Shown here: positions 8,834 through 16,871 of the stretch, piece after piece
Layout: each line of letters begins with the position of its first letter
Numbering within the stretch: the first letter of the stretch is position 1
Source of the DNA: Lysobacter antibioticus
Lineage (GTDB): Bacteria; Pseudomonadota; Gammaproteobacteria; Xanthomonadales; Xanthomonadaceae
NCBI RefSeq assembly: GCF_000731095.1
Contig: NZ_JMTZ01000044.1
Span: 1-64,000 of the forward strand
Direction of reading: 5' to 3'
DNA: 64,000 nt
Notes under the pieces: generated by a model
The model's input: only the letters and a program-made list of their open reading frames with translations
Databases searched by the model: none
Told to the model about the DNA's origin: nothing
Program-made: the position numbers and the translations under genes

Positions 8834-9180
8834 ATGCAGTAAGACGAACTGACGGCGCTGATCGGCAGGACGGCGGTCTTGATGGAGCAATTCGAACGCC
8901 GTTGCGAGGAAGTCGGAGAAGATCAACGCGCGACCTGCCTGCAGTTGAAGGAGCTATCGCAGCAGGTAGTGGGGACGGTCTTCCAGTCGGCCGACGAGCG
9001 TCTGCGCGGCCTGTCCGGAGCGGTGATCGGCAAGCTAGAGGGCAGGCTATCGCAGCCGGTGGATACGCACGAGCATTGTCTGCAGCAGGCCGGCGCGCTG
9101 CTGCAGCAGGGTTCGCAGGGATTGGCGCGGCAGATTAAGCGTCTTGAGTGGCTGCATAGGCGACTGGTCTGCATCGGCAT
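8834..9180 (+). pseudogene. decayed coiled-coil protein gene beside the toxin
   Basis: The reading frame starts ATG CAG TAA, so a stop sits at codon 3, and then continues DELTALIGRTAVLMEQFERR, EEVGEDQRATCLQLKELSQQ and on to LARQIKRLEWLHRRL. This resembles, from memory, a family of small proteins (helical coiled coil plus a C-terminal membrane segment) often found next to effector genes in Lysobacter and Xanthomonas. After about residue 110 the likeness is lost and the expected membrane segment is missing. The stop and the eroded end argue for a pseudogene. Restart at the ATG at 8882 could still give a short product. Confidence 0.55.
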
Positions 9181-9564
9181 GGCCGGTCCGCGCCGGTCCG
9201 TGCGGCGCCTCGGGCCGGTCTGGCAACGAGGTCGGGTCATTCGCGAGAGCTGCGCTTGCGCGTTGTGCGGGTCCTCCAAACGCCGCTTTCCGCTCCCGCC
9301 AGACGGAGGCCGCTGCGAAGGCGCGGACTTGCCGCCGAGCGGTCCGATCGGGTTCGATTTGGCGCCTGAACGCCGGCTGCGCAGCGGACGACTCCGCGGC
9401 CTTTGCGGGCCGGCCGGGGAGGGCCGGGCGTCCCCCCCGTGGCTGCCGTTGCAACCGCGACTGAGCGGCTGGCGGCGACCTCGGAATCATTCCAAGCCGG
9501 TTCACGGTGGCGAAGGCACATTCGCATCGTGCCTGCCGAGGAGCAGGCTTTACAGGAGACCGAC
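9181..9564. other. non-coding stretch
   Basis: 384 GC-rich bases between the decayed gene and the Tyr-rich secreted protein. It probably includes eroded remains of the former gene. No RNA, repeat or promoter could be recognised. Confidence 0.4.
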
Positions 9565-10014
9565 ATGACCGCCTTGTCCCGCTGGCTTGCACCGATCGTC
9601 ATCGCCGCCGGCATCGGCGCGGTCGCGATTCCTGCCCCGGCCCGAGCCGACGATCTGGCCCGTGTGATCGTCGACATCGCCGACGTGATCGTGCGCAACA
9701 ACACCCCGTACTACCGCTACGGCAACTACGGTTACAACGACCGGCTGATCGTCGTGCACGACCGCTACGGCCGTCCGACCTACTACCGCAACGCGCCGCG
9801 TTACGTCGAGCACCGTTATCGCCCGGCGCCGCCGCGCTACAGCTACGGCCCCCGCTACTACGACCGCGACTGCAACCATCGCGGTAAGTGCAAGACCACG
9901 TACTACGATCCGCGTTACGACCATCGTTACGACAACCGCTACTACGACCGTCACGACCGCGGCCGCTACGGCCGCCACGACAACGGCCGCTGGCGCGACC
10001 GCTACGACGACTGA
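9565..10014 (+). CDS. secreted Tyr/Arg-rich protein of unknown function
   Basis: 149 residues; CAGGAGA precedes the ATG by about six bases. A signal peptide (LSRWLAPIVIAAGIGAVAIP, then APARA) directs export. The mature part is rich in Tyr, Arg, Asp and His, with repeated YYDR, RYD and RYGR units (for example DPRYDHRYDNRYYDRHDRGR), and has one CNHRGKC pair of cysteines. No domain is recognised. Such low-complexity proteins are common in the periplasm of Xanthomonadaceae; the His/Asp/Tyr content would allow metal binding, which is only an inference. A terminator hairpin follows the stop. Confidence 0.75.
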   Translation: MTALSRWLAPIVIAAGIGAVAIPAPARADDLARVIVDIADVIVRNNTPYYRYGNYGYNDRLIVVHDRYGRPTYYRNAPRYVEHRYRPAPPRYSYGPRYYDRDCNHRGKCKTTYYDPRYDHRYDNRYYDRHDRGRYGRHDNGRWRDRYDD

Positions 10015-10037
10015 CCCGGCGTCGGTTCGCAGCCACA

Positions 10038-10066
10038 CGACGGCGCCTCGGGCGCCGTCGTCGTTT
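10038..10066 (+). terminator. hairpin terminator
   Basis: A 10-bp perfect stem CGACGGCGCC / GGCGCCGTCG with a TCG loop, followed by TCGTTT, 23 bases after the stop of the preceding gene. Confidence 0.65.
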
Positions 10067-10179
10067 GACCGGCACGGCGGCAGGTCCGGGAGGGTCGCCG
10101 CCCGGCAGTGTTAGCCTCCCTCACCGGCACGACACGCCGTCGTCCATGACCCGGTTCCGCCATCGTCCGAGGCCCGCCC

Positions 10180-10683
10180 ATGCGCACCGCTACTGAAAAC
10201 ACCGCGAAGACCCCCGTCGCCCCCGTCCACAGCCCGTCGTTCCGCCTGCGCCCGCGACGCCTCCTGCTTGGTGCGCTCCTGCTGGCGGCGATTGCCGTGC
10301 CGGGGGCGGCCTCCGCCCGCGGCTCGGTCGACTGCAAGCTCAAGTTCAACATGTCCGGCTGGTCGGTGTTCTACAAGACCTCCTCGGGCAACGGCACCAT
10401 CAGCTGCAGCAACGGCCAGAGTATGTCGGTGCGGATCAGCGCCAAGGGCGGCGGCCTGAGCTTCGGCAAGTCGCGCATCGTCAACGGCACCGGCGAGTTC
10501 TCCGGCGTGCACAACATCGGCGAAACGCTCGGCAGCTACGCCACCGCCGAAGCCCATGCCGGCGCGGCGAAGTCGAGCAAGGCGCAGGTCATGACCAAGG
10601 GCGAGGTGTCGCTGGCCCTGGCCGGTACCGGCGAAGGCTGGGACATCGGCGTGGCCTTCGGCAAGTTCACCATTTCGCGCTGA
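10180..10683 (+). CDS. secreted hypothetical protein
   Basis: 167 residues. A polar N-terminus, then a hydrophobic segment (RLLLGALLLAAIAVPGAASA) ending in a signal-peptidase-like ASA, points to export. The mature domain has two cysteines (VDCKLKF and ISCSNGQ) likely to form a disulfide, and glycine-rich beta strands (SAKGGGLSFGKS, GTGEGWDIGVAFGKFTIS). The gross pattern resembles DUF1134/EipA-like envelope proteins, but this likeness is weak. No operon partner is clear: the next gene starts 88 bases downstream with its own AGGAGG. Confidence 0.7.
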   Translation: MRTATENTAKTPVAPVHSPSFRLRPRRLLLGALLLAAIAVPGAASARGSVDCKLKFNMSGWSVFYKTSSGNGTISCSNGQSMSVRISAKGGGLSFGKSRIVNGTGEFSGVHNIGETLGSYATAEAHAGAAKSSKAQVMTKGEVSLALAGTGEGWDIGVAFGKFTISR

Positions 10684-10771
10684 CCGCGCGGCGTTTCGCT
10701 GCACCGCTGGGCGATCGCCGCAATAGATTCCGGGCAAGCAGCCACCGCATCCGGCCGCCAGGAGGTTCCCC

Positions 10772-11425
10772 ATGTCCAACAAGCTCAAGACCCATTTCTT
10801 CGCCCTGACCGCGTCCGTCGCGGCCTTGCTGGGCGCTGGAACGGTCCAGGCGCAGGATGTCGTGGCCGGCTGGAATCCACGCAGCGGCGACGTCTGGGTG
10901 GACACCTGGCTCGGCGACATCAACCGCTACGGCGCGCGTTACCGCGAGCCTTTCATCGATGAAATGGTCCGCTACTACGGCGCGCCGCGCGAACTGGTCG
11001 GCGATCTGTTGAACCAACGCGGCTGGACGCCGGGCGATGTTTATTACGCCTGCGCGATCGCGCAGGTGCTCGGCCGGCCGTGCCGCTATGTGGTCGACGA
11101 GTGGGATCGCGACCACGCCGACGGCTGGGGCGCGATCGCGCTGCGCCTGGGCATCAAGCCCGGGTCGGCCGAGTTCCACCGCCTCAAGCGCGGCTTCGTG
11201 CCGACCTACGACCGCTGGGGCCGGCCGATCACCATCGACACCGAGCTGCGTCGCGACTATCCGAACCGCCCTTATCGCGATTACGAGCGCGATCGCGGCG
11301 AAGCCAAGTCGGCCAAGGCCAAGCCCGGCAAGGACAAGAGCGGCAAAGACCACGCCGGCAAGAGCAAGAGCGCGGCGCAGGGGCGCGGGCCGGGCAAGGG
11401 CGACAAGGGCAACGGCAAGCCCTGA
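10772..11425 (+). CDS. secreted hypothetical protein with Lys/Gly-rich tail
   Basis: 217 residues; AGGAGG lies seven bases before the ATG. A signal peptide (LTASVAALLGAGTVQAQ) is followed by a globular part with WVDTWLGDINRYG, FIDEMVRYYGAPRELV and RPCRYVVDEW, and two cysteines. The last 45 residues are a low-complexity KSAKAKPGKDKSGKD-type tail, rich in Lys and Gly. The globular part is like a conserved hypothetical family seen in Xanthomonadaceae; its function is unknown. The basic tail could bind anionic envelope polymers or nucleic acid, which is speculation. Confidence 0.75.
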   Translation: MSNKLKTHFFALTASVAALLGAGTVQAQDVVAGWNPRSGDVWVDTWLGDINRYGARYREPFIDEMVRYYGAPRELVGDLLNQRGWTPGDVYYACAIAQVLGRPCRYVVDEWDRDHADGWGAIALRLGIKPGSAEFHRLKRGFVPTYDRWGRPITIDTELRRDYPNRPYRDYERDRGEAKSAKAKPGKDKSGKDHAGKSKSAAQGRGPGKGDKGNGKP

Positions 11426-11517
11426 GCGCGGGCCGGTTGTTTCCATGACGGCGGCCGTGGCCGCCGTCGTCGTCTTCATGGCTGCGAACGCCGCGCCGGC
11501 CGGTCTATGATCGAGGC

Positions 11518-12048
11518 ATGAGCGATGAGGCATCCAAGGATTCCGCAACGCCCCCCTTGCGGGTGATCGGCGCCGTTCGTGTGGTCGATTTCGAGCCGCG
11601 CTGGCGCGGCGAGTTCGCCCGCCTCAACATCGAGTGGCTGGAGCGCTGGTTCACGGTCGAACCGGTCGACCGCGAGGTACTCGGCGATCCGCAGACGCAT
11701 CTGCTCGCCGGCGGCGGCCGGGTCCTGTTCGCGGTCGACGAGGCCGACCAGGTGCTCGGCACGGTCGCCCTGATGCGCCACGAAGACGGCCTGGTCGAAC
11801 TGACCAAGATGGCGGTGGAGCCCTCGCTGCGCGGCGGCGGCATCGGCCGCAAGCTGATGGCCGGGGCGATCGAGGCATTTCAGCAGATGGGCGGCCGCGA
11901 GTTGTTCCTGGAATCCAGCACCCGCCTCGGGCCCGCGCTCAAACTCTACGAAAGCGTGGGCTTCCGCCATCATCCGGCGCCGCGGCCGGGCTCACACTAT
12001 CAGCGCGCCGACGTCTACATGGTCTGGGAATCCGACGCTTCGGCCTGA
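11518..12048 (+). CDS. GNAT-family N-acetyltransferase
   Basis: 176 residues. The acetyl-CoA binding motif A is visible as LTKMAVEPSLRGGGIGRKLM (R/Q-x-x-G-x-G type), followed by motif B around LFLESSTRLGPALKLYESVG, a typical GNAT end. The family transfers acetyl groups from acetyl-CoA to amines of small molecules or protein termini; the substrate cannot be told here. It stands between the secreted proteins and the convergent ABC exporter gene, with only 54 bases between the two stop codons. Confidence 0.85.
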   Translation: MSDEASKDSATPPLRVIGAVRVVDFEPRWRGEFARLNIEWLERWFTVEPVDREVLGDPQTHLLAGGGRVLFAVDEADQVLGTVALMRHEDGLVELTKMAVEPSLRGGGIGRKLMAGAIEAFQQMGGRELFLESSTRLGPALKLYESVGFRHHPAPRPGSHYQRADVYMVWESDASA

Positions 12049-12102
12049 GGCCTTCGCTTTCGCTTTCGCCTTCGCCATTGGCGAGGCGAGGCGCCGGGCG
12101 GC

Positions 12103-13935
12103 TCAGGCCAGCGCCGCGTCCTCCTGACGCTGCTGCAGCTCCCACATCTGCGCATACACGCCATCGAGCGCCCGCAGTTGCGAGTGCGTGCCGCGCTCGA
12201 TGATGCGGCCGGCGTCCATCACCAGGATCTGGTCGGCGTCCATGACCGTCGACAGCCGATGCGCGATCACCAGGGTGGTGCGCCCGATCGCGAGCCGGTC
12301 GAGCTCGGCCTGGATCGCGCGTTCGGATTTCGAGTCGAGCGCCGAGGTGGCTTCGTCGAAGATCAGGATCGAAGGGTTCTTGAGCAGCGCGCGGGCGATC
12401 GCGACGCGCTGTTTTTCGCCGCCGGACAGTTTCAGGCCGCGCTCGCCGACCGGGGTGTCGTAGCCGTCGGGCAGGCCGACGATGAAGTCGTGGATATGCG
12501 CGGCGCGTGCGGCCGCCACGACTTCGTCCTCGCCGGCTTCGGGCCGGCCGTAGCGGATGTTGTAGCCGATGCTGTCGTTGAACAGCACCGTGTCCTGCGG
12601 GACGATCGCGATCGAGCCGCGCAGCGAGGCCTGGGTCAGGGCGCGCAGGTCGTGGCCGTCGATGGCGATGGAGCCGGCGTCGACGTCGTAGAAGCGATAC
12701 AGCAATCGCGCCAGGGTCGATTTGCCCGAGCCGGAGTGGCCGACCACCGCCACGGTCGCGCCGGAGGCGATCTCGAAATCGATGCCCTGCAGGATCTCGC
12801 GGCGCGGGTCGTAGCCGAAGCGGACGTCGCGGAAGGCGACCGTCGGATGCGAGGACGCCAGTACCTCGGCGTCGGGCGAATCGCGCACGTCCTGGCGTTC
12901 GTCGAGCAAATCGAACAAGCGCTCCATGTTGGTCAGGGCCTGCTTCACCTCGCGGTACATCATGCCGAGCATGAACAGCGGTGCCGACAGCTGCAGCAGG
13001 TAGGCGTTCACCAGGACCAGGTCGCCCACCGTCATCTCGCCGGCGACCACGCCGCTGGCGGCCAGCCACATCATCGCGGTGACGCCGATCGCGACCACCA
13101 GGCTCTGGCCGAGGTTGAGCACTGCCAATGTCTTGATCGACATGACCTGGGCATTCTCCAGGTGGCGCAGGTTGTCGTCGTAACGGCGCGCCTCGTGTTC
13201 TTCGTTGTTGAAGTATTTGACGGTCTCGTAGTTCAGCAGCGAGTCCACCGCGCGTTCGTTGGCGCGCGTGTCGGCCTCGACCGAGGCGCGGTAGTAGCGC
13301 GTGCGCCACTCGGTGACCGAGAACGTCCACAGGCCGTAGGCGAACAAGGTGCCGAGGGTGATCGCGGCGTAACGCCAGTCGTAGATCCACACCAGCACGG
13401 TGGTGACCATCGCCACTTCGAGGATCACCGGGATGATGGTGTAGATAGTCCAGTCGAGCAGGTCGGCGATCGAGCTGCCGCCGCGTTCGACGTTGCGGGC
13501 GACGCCGCCGGTGCGGCGCGCGAGATGGAACTTCAGGCTCAGGCCGTGCAGGTGGCGGAACACCTGCAGCGTGACCTGGCGCGAGGTGCGCGCCATGACC
13601 CGGGCGAACACCACCTGGCGCAATTCGGTGAACAAGGTCACGCCGATCCGCGCCGCGCCGTAGGACAGCAACAAGGCGACCGGCAGCATCAGCGGGGTGA
13701 CTTCGATGTTGAGCCGGTCGATGAGTTGCTTGAGCGCCAACGGCACGTACAGATTCAACAATTTGGCCGCGACCACCATCGCCAGCGCGATCGCGATCCG
13801 GCCCAGGTAGGGCCGCAGATACGGCAGCAGCGAGCCGATCACCGACCATTCGCCGCGGCGTCCGGCGGTGCGGGCGACCGGGGCGGCGCCGTCGGTGTCG
13901 GCGGCTGATTCGCTGGTGGGAGGAATGGCGGCCAT
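12103..13935 (-). CDS. Atm1-type ABC exporter (fused permease and ATPase)
   Basis: 610 residues. An N-terminal six-helix permease (about 30-330) is fused to an ATPase domain with Walker A GHSGSGKST (near 397), signature LSGGEKQRVAIARALL (near 501), and Walker B ILIFDEATSALD (near 522). The permease has Atm1/HMT1 hallmarks, ERGGSSIADLLDW and VDSLLNYETVKYFNNE. Bacterial and mitochondrial Atm1 proteins export glutathione conjugates, glutathione-metal or persulfide species. The protein works as a homodimer in the inner membrane. The gene is transcribed alone; AGGA lies six bases before the ATG. A 226-base divergent region separates it from the beta-lactamase-like gene. Confidence 0.9.
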   Translation of the reverse strand: MAAIPPTSESAADTDGAAPVARTAGRRGEWSVIGSLLPYLRPYLGRIAIALAMVVAAKLLNLYVPLALKQLIDRLNIEVTPLMLPVALLLSYGAARIGVTLFTELRQVVFARVMARTSRQVTLQVFRHLHGLSLKFHLARRTGGVARNVERGGSSIADLLDWTIYTIIPVILEVAMVTTVLVWIYDWRYAAITLGTLFAYGLWTFSVTEWRTRYYRASVEADTRANERAVDSLLNYETVKYFNNEEHEARRYDDNLRHLENAQVMSIKTLAVLNLGQSLVVAIGVTAMMWLAASGVVAGEMTVGDLVLVNAYLLQLSAPLFMLGMMYREVKQALTNMERLFDLLDERQDVRDSPDAEVLASSHPTVAFRDVRFGYDPRREILQGIDFEIASGATVAVVGHSGSGKSTLARLLYRFYDVDAGSIAIDGHDLRALTQASLRGSIAIVPQDTVLFNDSIGYNIRYGRPEAGEDEVVAAARAAHIHDFIVGLPDGYDTPVGERGLKLSGGEKQRVAIARALLKNPSILIFDEATSALDSKSERAIQAELDRLAIGRTTLVIAHRLSTVMDADQILVMDAGRIIERGTHSQLRALDGVYAQMWELQQRQEDAALA

Positions 13936-14161
13936 GCCGTCCTGTGCCTGGGAGGGGGAAGCCGAGCATAGGACCTCGAGCGCGCTTCAGGTCAAGCGGT
14001 CGCCGATCCGTGCCGGCCGCCGCCGCGCGCCACGGTCGAAATACGCGTATAAGGCATGGCATCCTGGGGCGAGCAGGGTGGATGCGACGGCGAAACCCTC
14101 GGGGTTCGCGTCCCGGCCGGCCTGCCCCCGTCATTACGCCTTCGCAAGGAGCACTGCAGGC

Positions 14162-14983
14162 ATGAAAGCTGTCCTCACCGCGGCATTGTTCGCCGTCTCG
14201 CTCTGCGGCCCGGCAACCCAGGCCTACGCCCAGTCGATGGGTCCCCCCGGCAGCGAGCCGAAGATCCAGTCCTGCTTCGTGCTGTACGACCTCAGCGGCG
14301 GCGAGATCAGCCGCACGCCCTCGGCTGCGTGCAGCCGCCGGGTCAGCCCGGGCGCGACCTTCGACATCCCGCATGCGCTCGCCGGGCTCGATGGCGGCAT
14401 CGTCCAGGCGCAGGAGCGCATCGGCGCCGACAGCGGCGGCAACGCCGGCGGCAGCGACCAGACCCTGGATTCGGCGCTGCAATTCACCGCGCCCTGGTAC
14501 TTCCAGCGCATCGCCCAGCGCCTCGGCGCCCAGCGCGAGCGCGAGTACATGGTCCGCTTCAATTACGGCAACGCCGACACCAGCAGCGGCGCCACCAATT
14601 TCTGGGATGGCGGTTCGCTGAAAGTGTCGCCGGACGAGCAACTGCTGTTCCTGCGTCGCTTCTTCCGCGACGAGTTGAGCGTCAACCGGCAGATGATCGC
14701 CGACGTGCGTTCGGGCCTGCGCCAGCCGCCGGGCGTGGTGGTCGGCAGCTTCGGGGTGGCGCCGTTCGGCGCTACGCCGCCGCGCGACGACACCTCGGTG
14801 GCGGCCAAGAGCGCCTCGACGGTGATGGACGGCCGGGAAGGCGTGCGCTGGCTGGTCGGCCAGGTCAGGCGCGGCACGCGCCAGTACGTGTTCGTCAGCT
14901 GTGTGACCGGCCCGAAGAGCCTGCCGCAGAACGCGGCGGTGTCCCTGGCCGAACGCGAGCTGCGTCGCGCCAACGTGTTCTGA
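14162..14983 (+). CDS. class D beta-lactamase-like protein lacking all catalytic motifs
   Basis: 273 residues with a signal peptide (LTAALFAVSLCGPATQAYAQ). The fold of OXA/class D enzymes is readable: CFVLYDLSGG, PGATFDIPHALAGLDGGI, TLDSALQFTAPWYFQRIAQR, FNYGN (133-137) and FWDGGSLKVSPDEQLLFLRR. The acylating STFK motif is ATFD (65-68), so both the nucleophilic Ser and the carbamylated Lys are gone; the SxV motif is TAP (109-111); the KTG block reads DGREG. Only YGN is kept. It therefore should not hydrolyse beta-lactams. It may be a periplasmic binding or sensor pseudoenzyme. AAGGAG stands before the ATG. Its start region faces the ABC exporter. Confidence 0.75.
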   Translation: MKAVLTAALFAVSLCGPATQAYAQSMGPPGSEPKIQSCFVLYDLSGGEISRTPSAACSRRVSPGATFDIPHALAGLDGGIVQAQERIGADSGGNAGGSDQTLDSALQFTAPWYFQRIAQRLGAQREREYMVRFNYGNADTSSGATNFWDGGSLKVSPDEQLLFLRRFFRDELSVNRQMIADVRSGLRQPPGVVVGSFGVAPFGATPPRDDTSVAAKSASTVMDGREGVRWLVGQVRRGTRQYVFVSCVTGPKSLPQNAAVSLAERELRRANVF

Positions 14984-15290
14984 CTCGAACGCGAGGCGTC
15001 GGCCGATCTACCGGTTCGCCAAGATCGGCAAGCAAGATCGGTCCGCCAAGAATCCAATGCCCGACCTGTCGGAACCGACAGCCGCGGAAGCATTCGCAGA
15101 GTCGTCGGTCTCAGTTTGGATCCGACGGCCTCCGTTTCGGTGACGGGAGTCAAGGACTCGAAGCCGCCCCACCCGGTAACCCTCGCATGCGGTTTCGACC
15201 GTATCGCGGGGACGTAGCCGTGCCGGTCCGCCGGGCCGGAGGCGACGCTTCGCTTCGCAGTTTCCTTTCGACCAAACAGGAGGTTTCGTC
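14984..15290. other. upstream region of the peptide/YcaO genes
   Basis: 307 bases without a gene. It should contain the promoter of the small peptide gene and YcaO gene. No convincing promoter box, terminator or repeat was identified by eye. Confidence 0.4.
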
Positions 15291-15470
15291 ATGGGTACCA
15301 CGCGCATCGATTTCGATAAGACTTCGCTCATCAAGCCCAAGTACATTCCGGTCACCGAATCCATCCGCGCCAACGGCACGGCATCGGGCGAAGAGCTGAA
15401 AAGCGCGATGTCCGAGCTCAACTCGCCGACGGTGCAGGAACAGGCCTTCCTCGACGAGTTCGCCAAGTAA
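15291..15470 (+). CDS. 59-residue peptide, candidate YcaO substrate
   Basis: A strong CAGGAGG lies seven bases before the ATG. The 59-residue product starts MGTTRIDFDKTSLIKPKYIP and ends EQAFLDEFAK. It has no Cys, is rich in Ser, Thr, Glu and Lys, and has neither a signal peptide nor a membrane segment. It ends 84 bases before a co-directional YcaO gene, the usual arrangement of a RiPP precursor and its modifying enzyme. No double-Gly motif or Cys/Ser-rich core is visible, so azoline formation on Cys is excluded and the core region is unclear. It could instead be a small protein partner of YcaO. No known family is recognised. Confidence 0.75.
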   Translation: MGTTRIDFDKTSLIKPKYIPVTESIRANGTASGEELKSAMSELNSPTVQEQAFLDEFAK

Positions 15471-15554
15471 GCGTCTCGACGCAGCGATCCCGCATGGCGC
15501 GTCGCGAGCGGCGCGCCATGCGGTCTTTACGACGAGGCAAGGCAGGAGCAGGGA

Positions 15555-16841
15555 ATGATTCCGTACGAACGAGAGCGCAGTCTGGACGACGCCGACCGCA
15601 TCATCCGCGACTGCATCGCCCGGCGCGGCTGGACCGTGGAAACCGAGGATTTCGGCGGCCAGCTGATGACGGTCAAATGCAGCTTGCGCGACGCCGGCGG
15701 CGAGTTGATCAGCCGCGGCTTCGGCAAGGGCGATGCCGCGACTTCGATGGCCGGCGCCTTGCACGAGGCGGTCGAGCACTATTACTGCAAGGCGAGCCGG
15801 GTCTCGACGCCGGTCGAATACGTCGCGGCCGAGCATTTCATCGACGATCCGCGCTACGCCGCATTGCCGTTCCTGTCGGCGTTCGCCGACAACCGCGGCC
15901 GCTACCTGGCCTGTCGCCGTTACCGCTCCTTCTTTGCCGGCCGCCAGGACATCCAGGTGCCGTTGTTCCTGAGCTTTCCGGACTATCCGGTCGGCGCGCA
16001 ACTGGACGCGCAGTCGGGCCGGCGCGACGACTTCGACTACCGCAGCGTGATCCGCTACAGCTCCAACAGCGGTACCGCGATCGGCGCCAGCCTCGAGGAA
16101 GCCGCCTTGCACGGCATCGGCGAGATCGTCGAGCGCGACGCCTGGTCGTTATTCCTCCTCGCGCATTACCTCGGCGGCCCGGGCCGCTACGGCGCGCTGA
16201 TCGACCCTGCCTCCTTGCCCGATGAGGTCGAGAAAGTGCTGCGCCTCACCGAGCGCCGCATCGGCCGCGGCGTGTTGCTGATCGATGTGACCTCCGACCT
16301 CGGCTATCCGACCTTCATCGCCACCGTCGCCGAGCGCCGGCCCGACGAGATCGTCTACCCGCACGGCTGCGGCGCGTCCTCGTATGGGCAGTACGCGGCG
16401 ATGCGCGCCTTGACCGAACTGGTGCAATGCGTGGACATCAAGCAGCGCTCCGACCATCTGGCCGAGCTGGACCGACTCGCGCTGGACATGCTTGCCGTTT
16501 ATCCGCGGCTGCAGGCCTGCGCTTATTTCGAGGTCGATCGCGACCGGCTCGAGCGCGTCGACTGGCCGCATCCGGACCGGCCAAGGTTGGCGCCGGACCT
16601 GCTGTTGCCCGAGGTCGTGGCCGATCTGGAGGCGCGCGGCATCGAGCTGTACTACGCGGTCAATCACAGCGAAGGCGAGGACTTCTGCGTGGCCAGCTGT
16701 GTGTCGTTCGAACTGGAGCGCTTCTTCCTGGCGACCTCCGGCATCCTGATGGCGCCAGGCCGGCGCGGCCGCGAGTTTCTGTCCAGGCTCTCGCCCGCGA
16801 ATGCGTCCAGGGCGGTCGAGGCGGAAGAGCAGGCGGGCTGA
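15555..16841 (+). CDS. YcaO-domain protein
   Basis: 428 residues; AGGAG lies seven bases before the ATG. The ATP-binding signature of the YcaO fold is complete: SRGFGKGDAATSMAGALHEA (Glu71 and Glu74 in EAVE) and SNSGTAIGASLEEAALHGIG with EIVERDAW (Glu181/182, Glu190, Glu193, Arg194). YcaO enzymes use ATP to activate peptide backbone amides and form azolines, thioamides or amidines; E. coli YcaO itself acts with RimO. The C-terminus is not the PxPxP of azoline cyclodehydratases. No E1-like, dehydrogenase or TfuA gene is near, so it stands alone with the 59-residue peptide. Substrate and reaction are unknown. Confidence 0.85.
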   Translation: MIPYERERSLDDADRIIRDCIARRGWTVETEDFGGQLMTVKCSLRDAGGELISRGFGKGDAATSMAGALHEAVEHYYCKASRVSTPVEYVAAEHFIDDPRYAALPFLSAFADNRGRYLACRRYRSFFAGRQDIQVPLFLSFPDYPVGAQLDAQSGRRDDFDYRSVIRYSSNSGTAIGASLEEAALHGIGEIVERDAWSLFLLAHYLGGPGRYGALIDPASLPDEVEKVLRLTERRIGRGVLLIDVTSDLGYPTFIATVAERRPDEIVYPHGCGASSYGQYAAMRALTELVQCVDIKQRSDHLAELDRLALDMLAVYPRLQACAYFEVDRDRLERVDWPHPDRPRLAPDLLLPEVVADLEARGIELYYAVNHSEGEDFCVASCVSFELERFFLATSGILMAPGRRGREFLSRLSPANASRAVEAEEQAG

Positions 16842-16871
16842 AGCGGGCCTGCCGGTGCGCTGGCGCTCGGC

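Noticed and set aside
11939-14641. Long minus-strand frame across the ABC exporter and the beta-lactamase-like gene
   Set aside because: It crosses two well supported genes in other frames and has Arg/Ala-rich composition without any motif.
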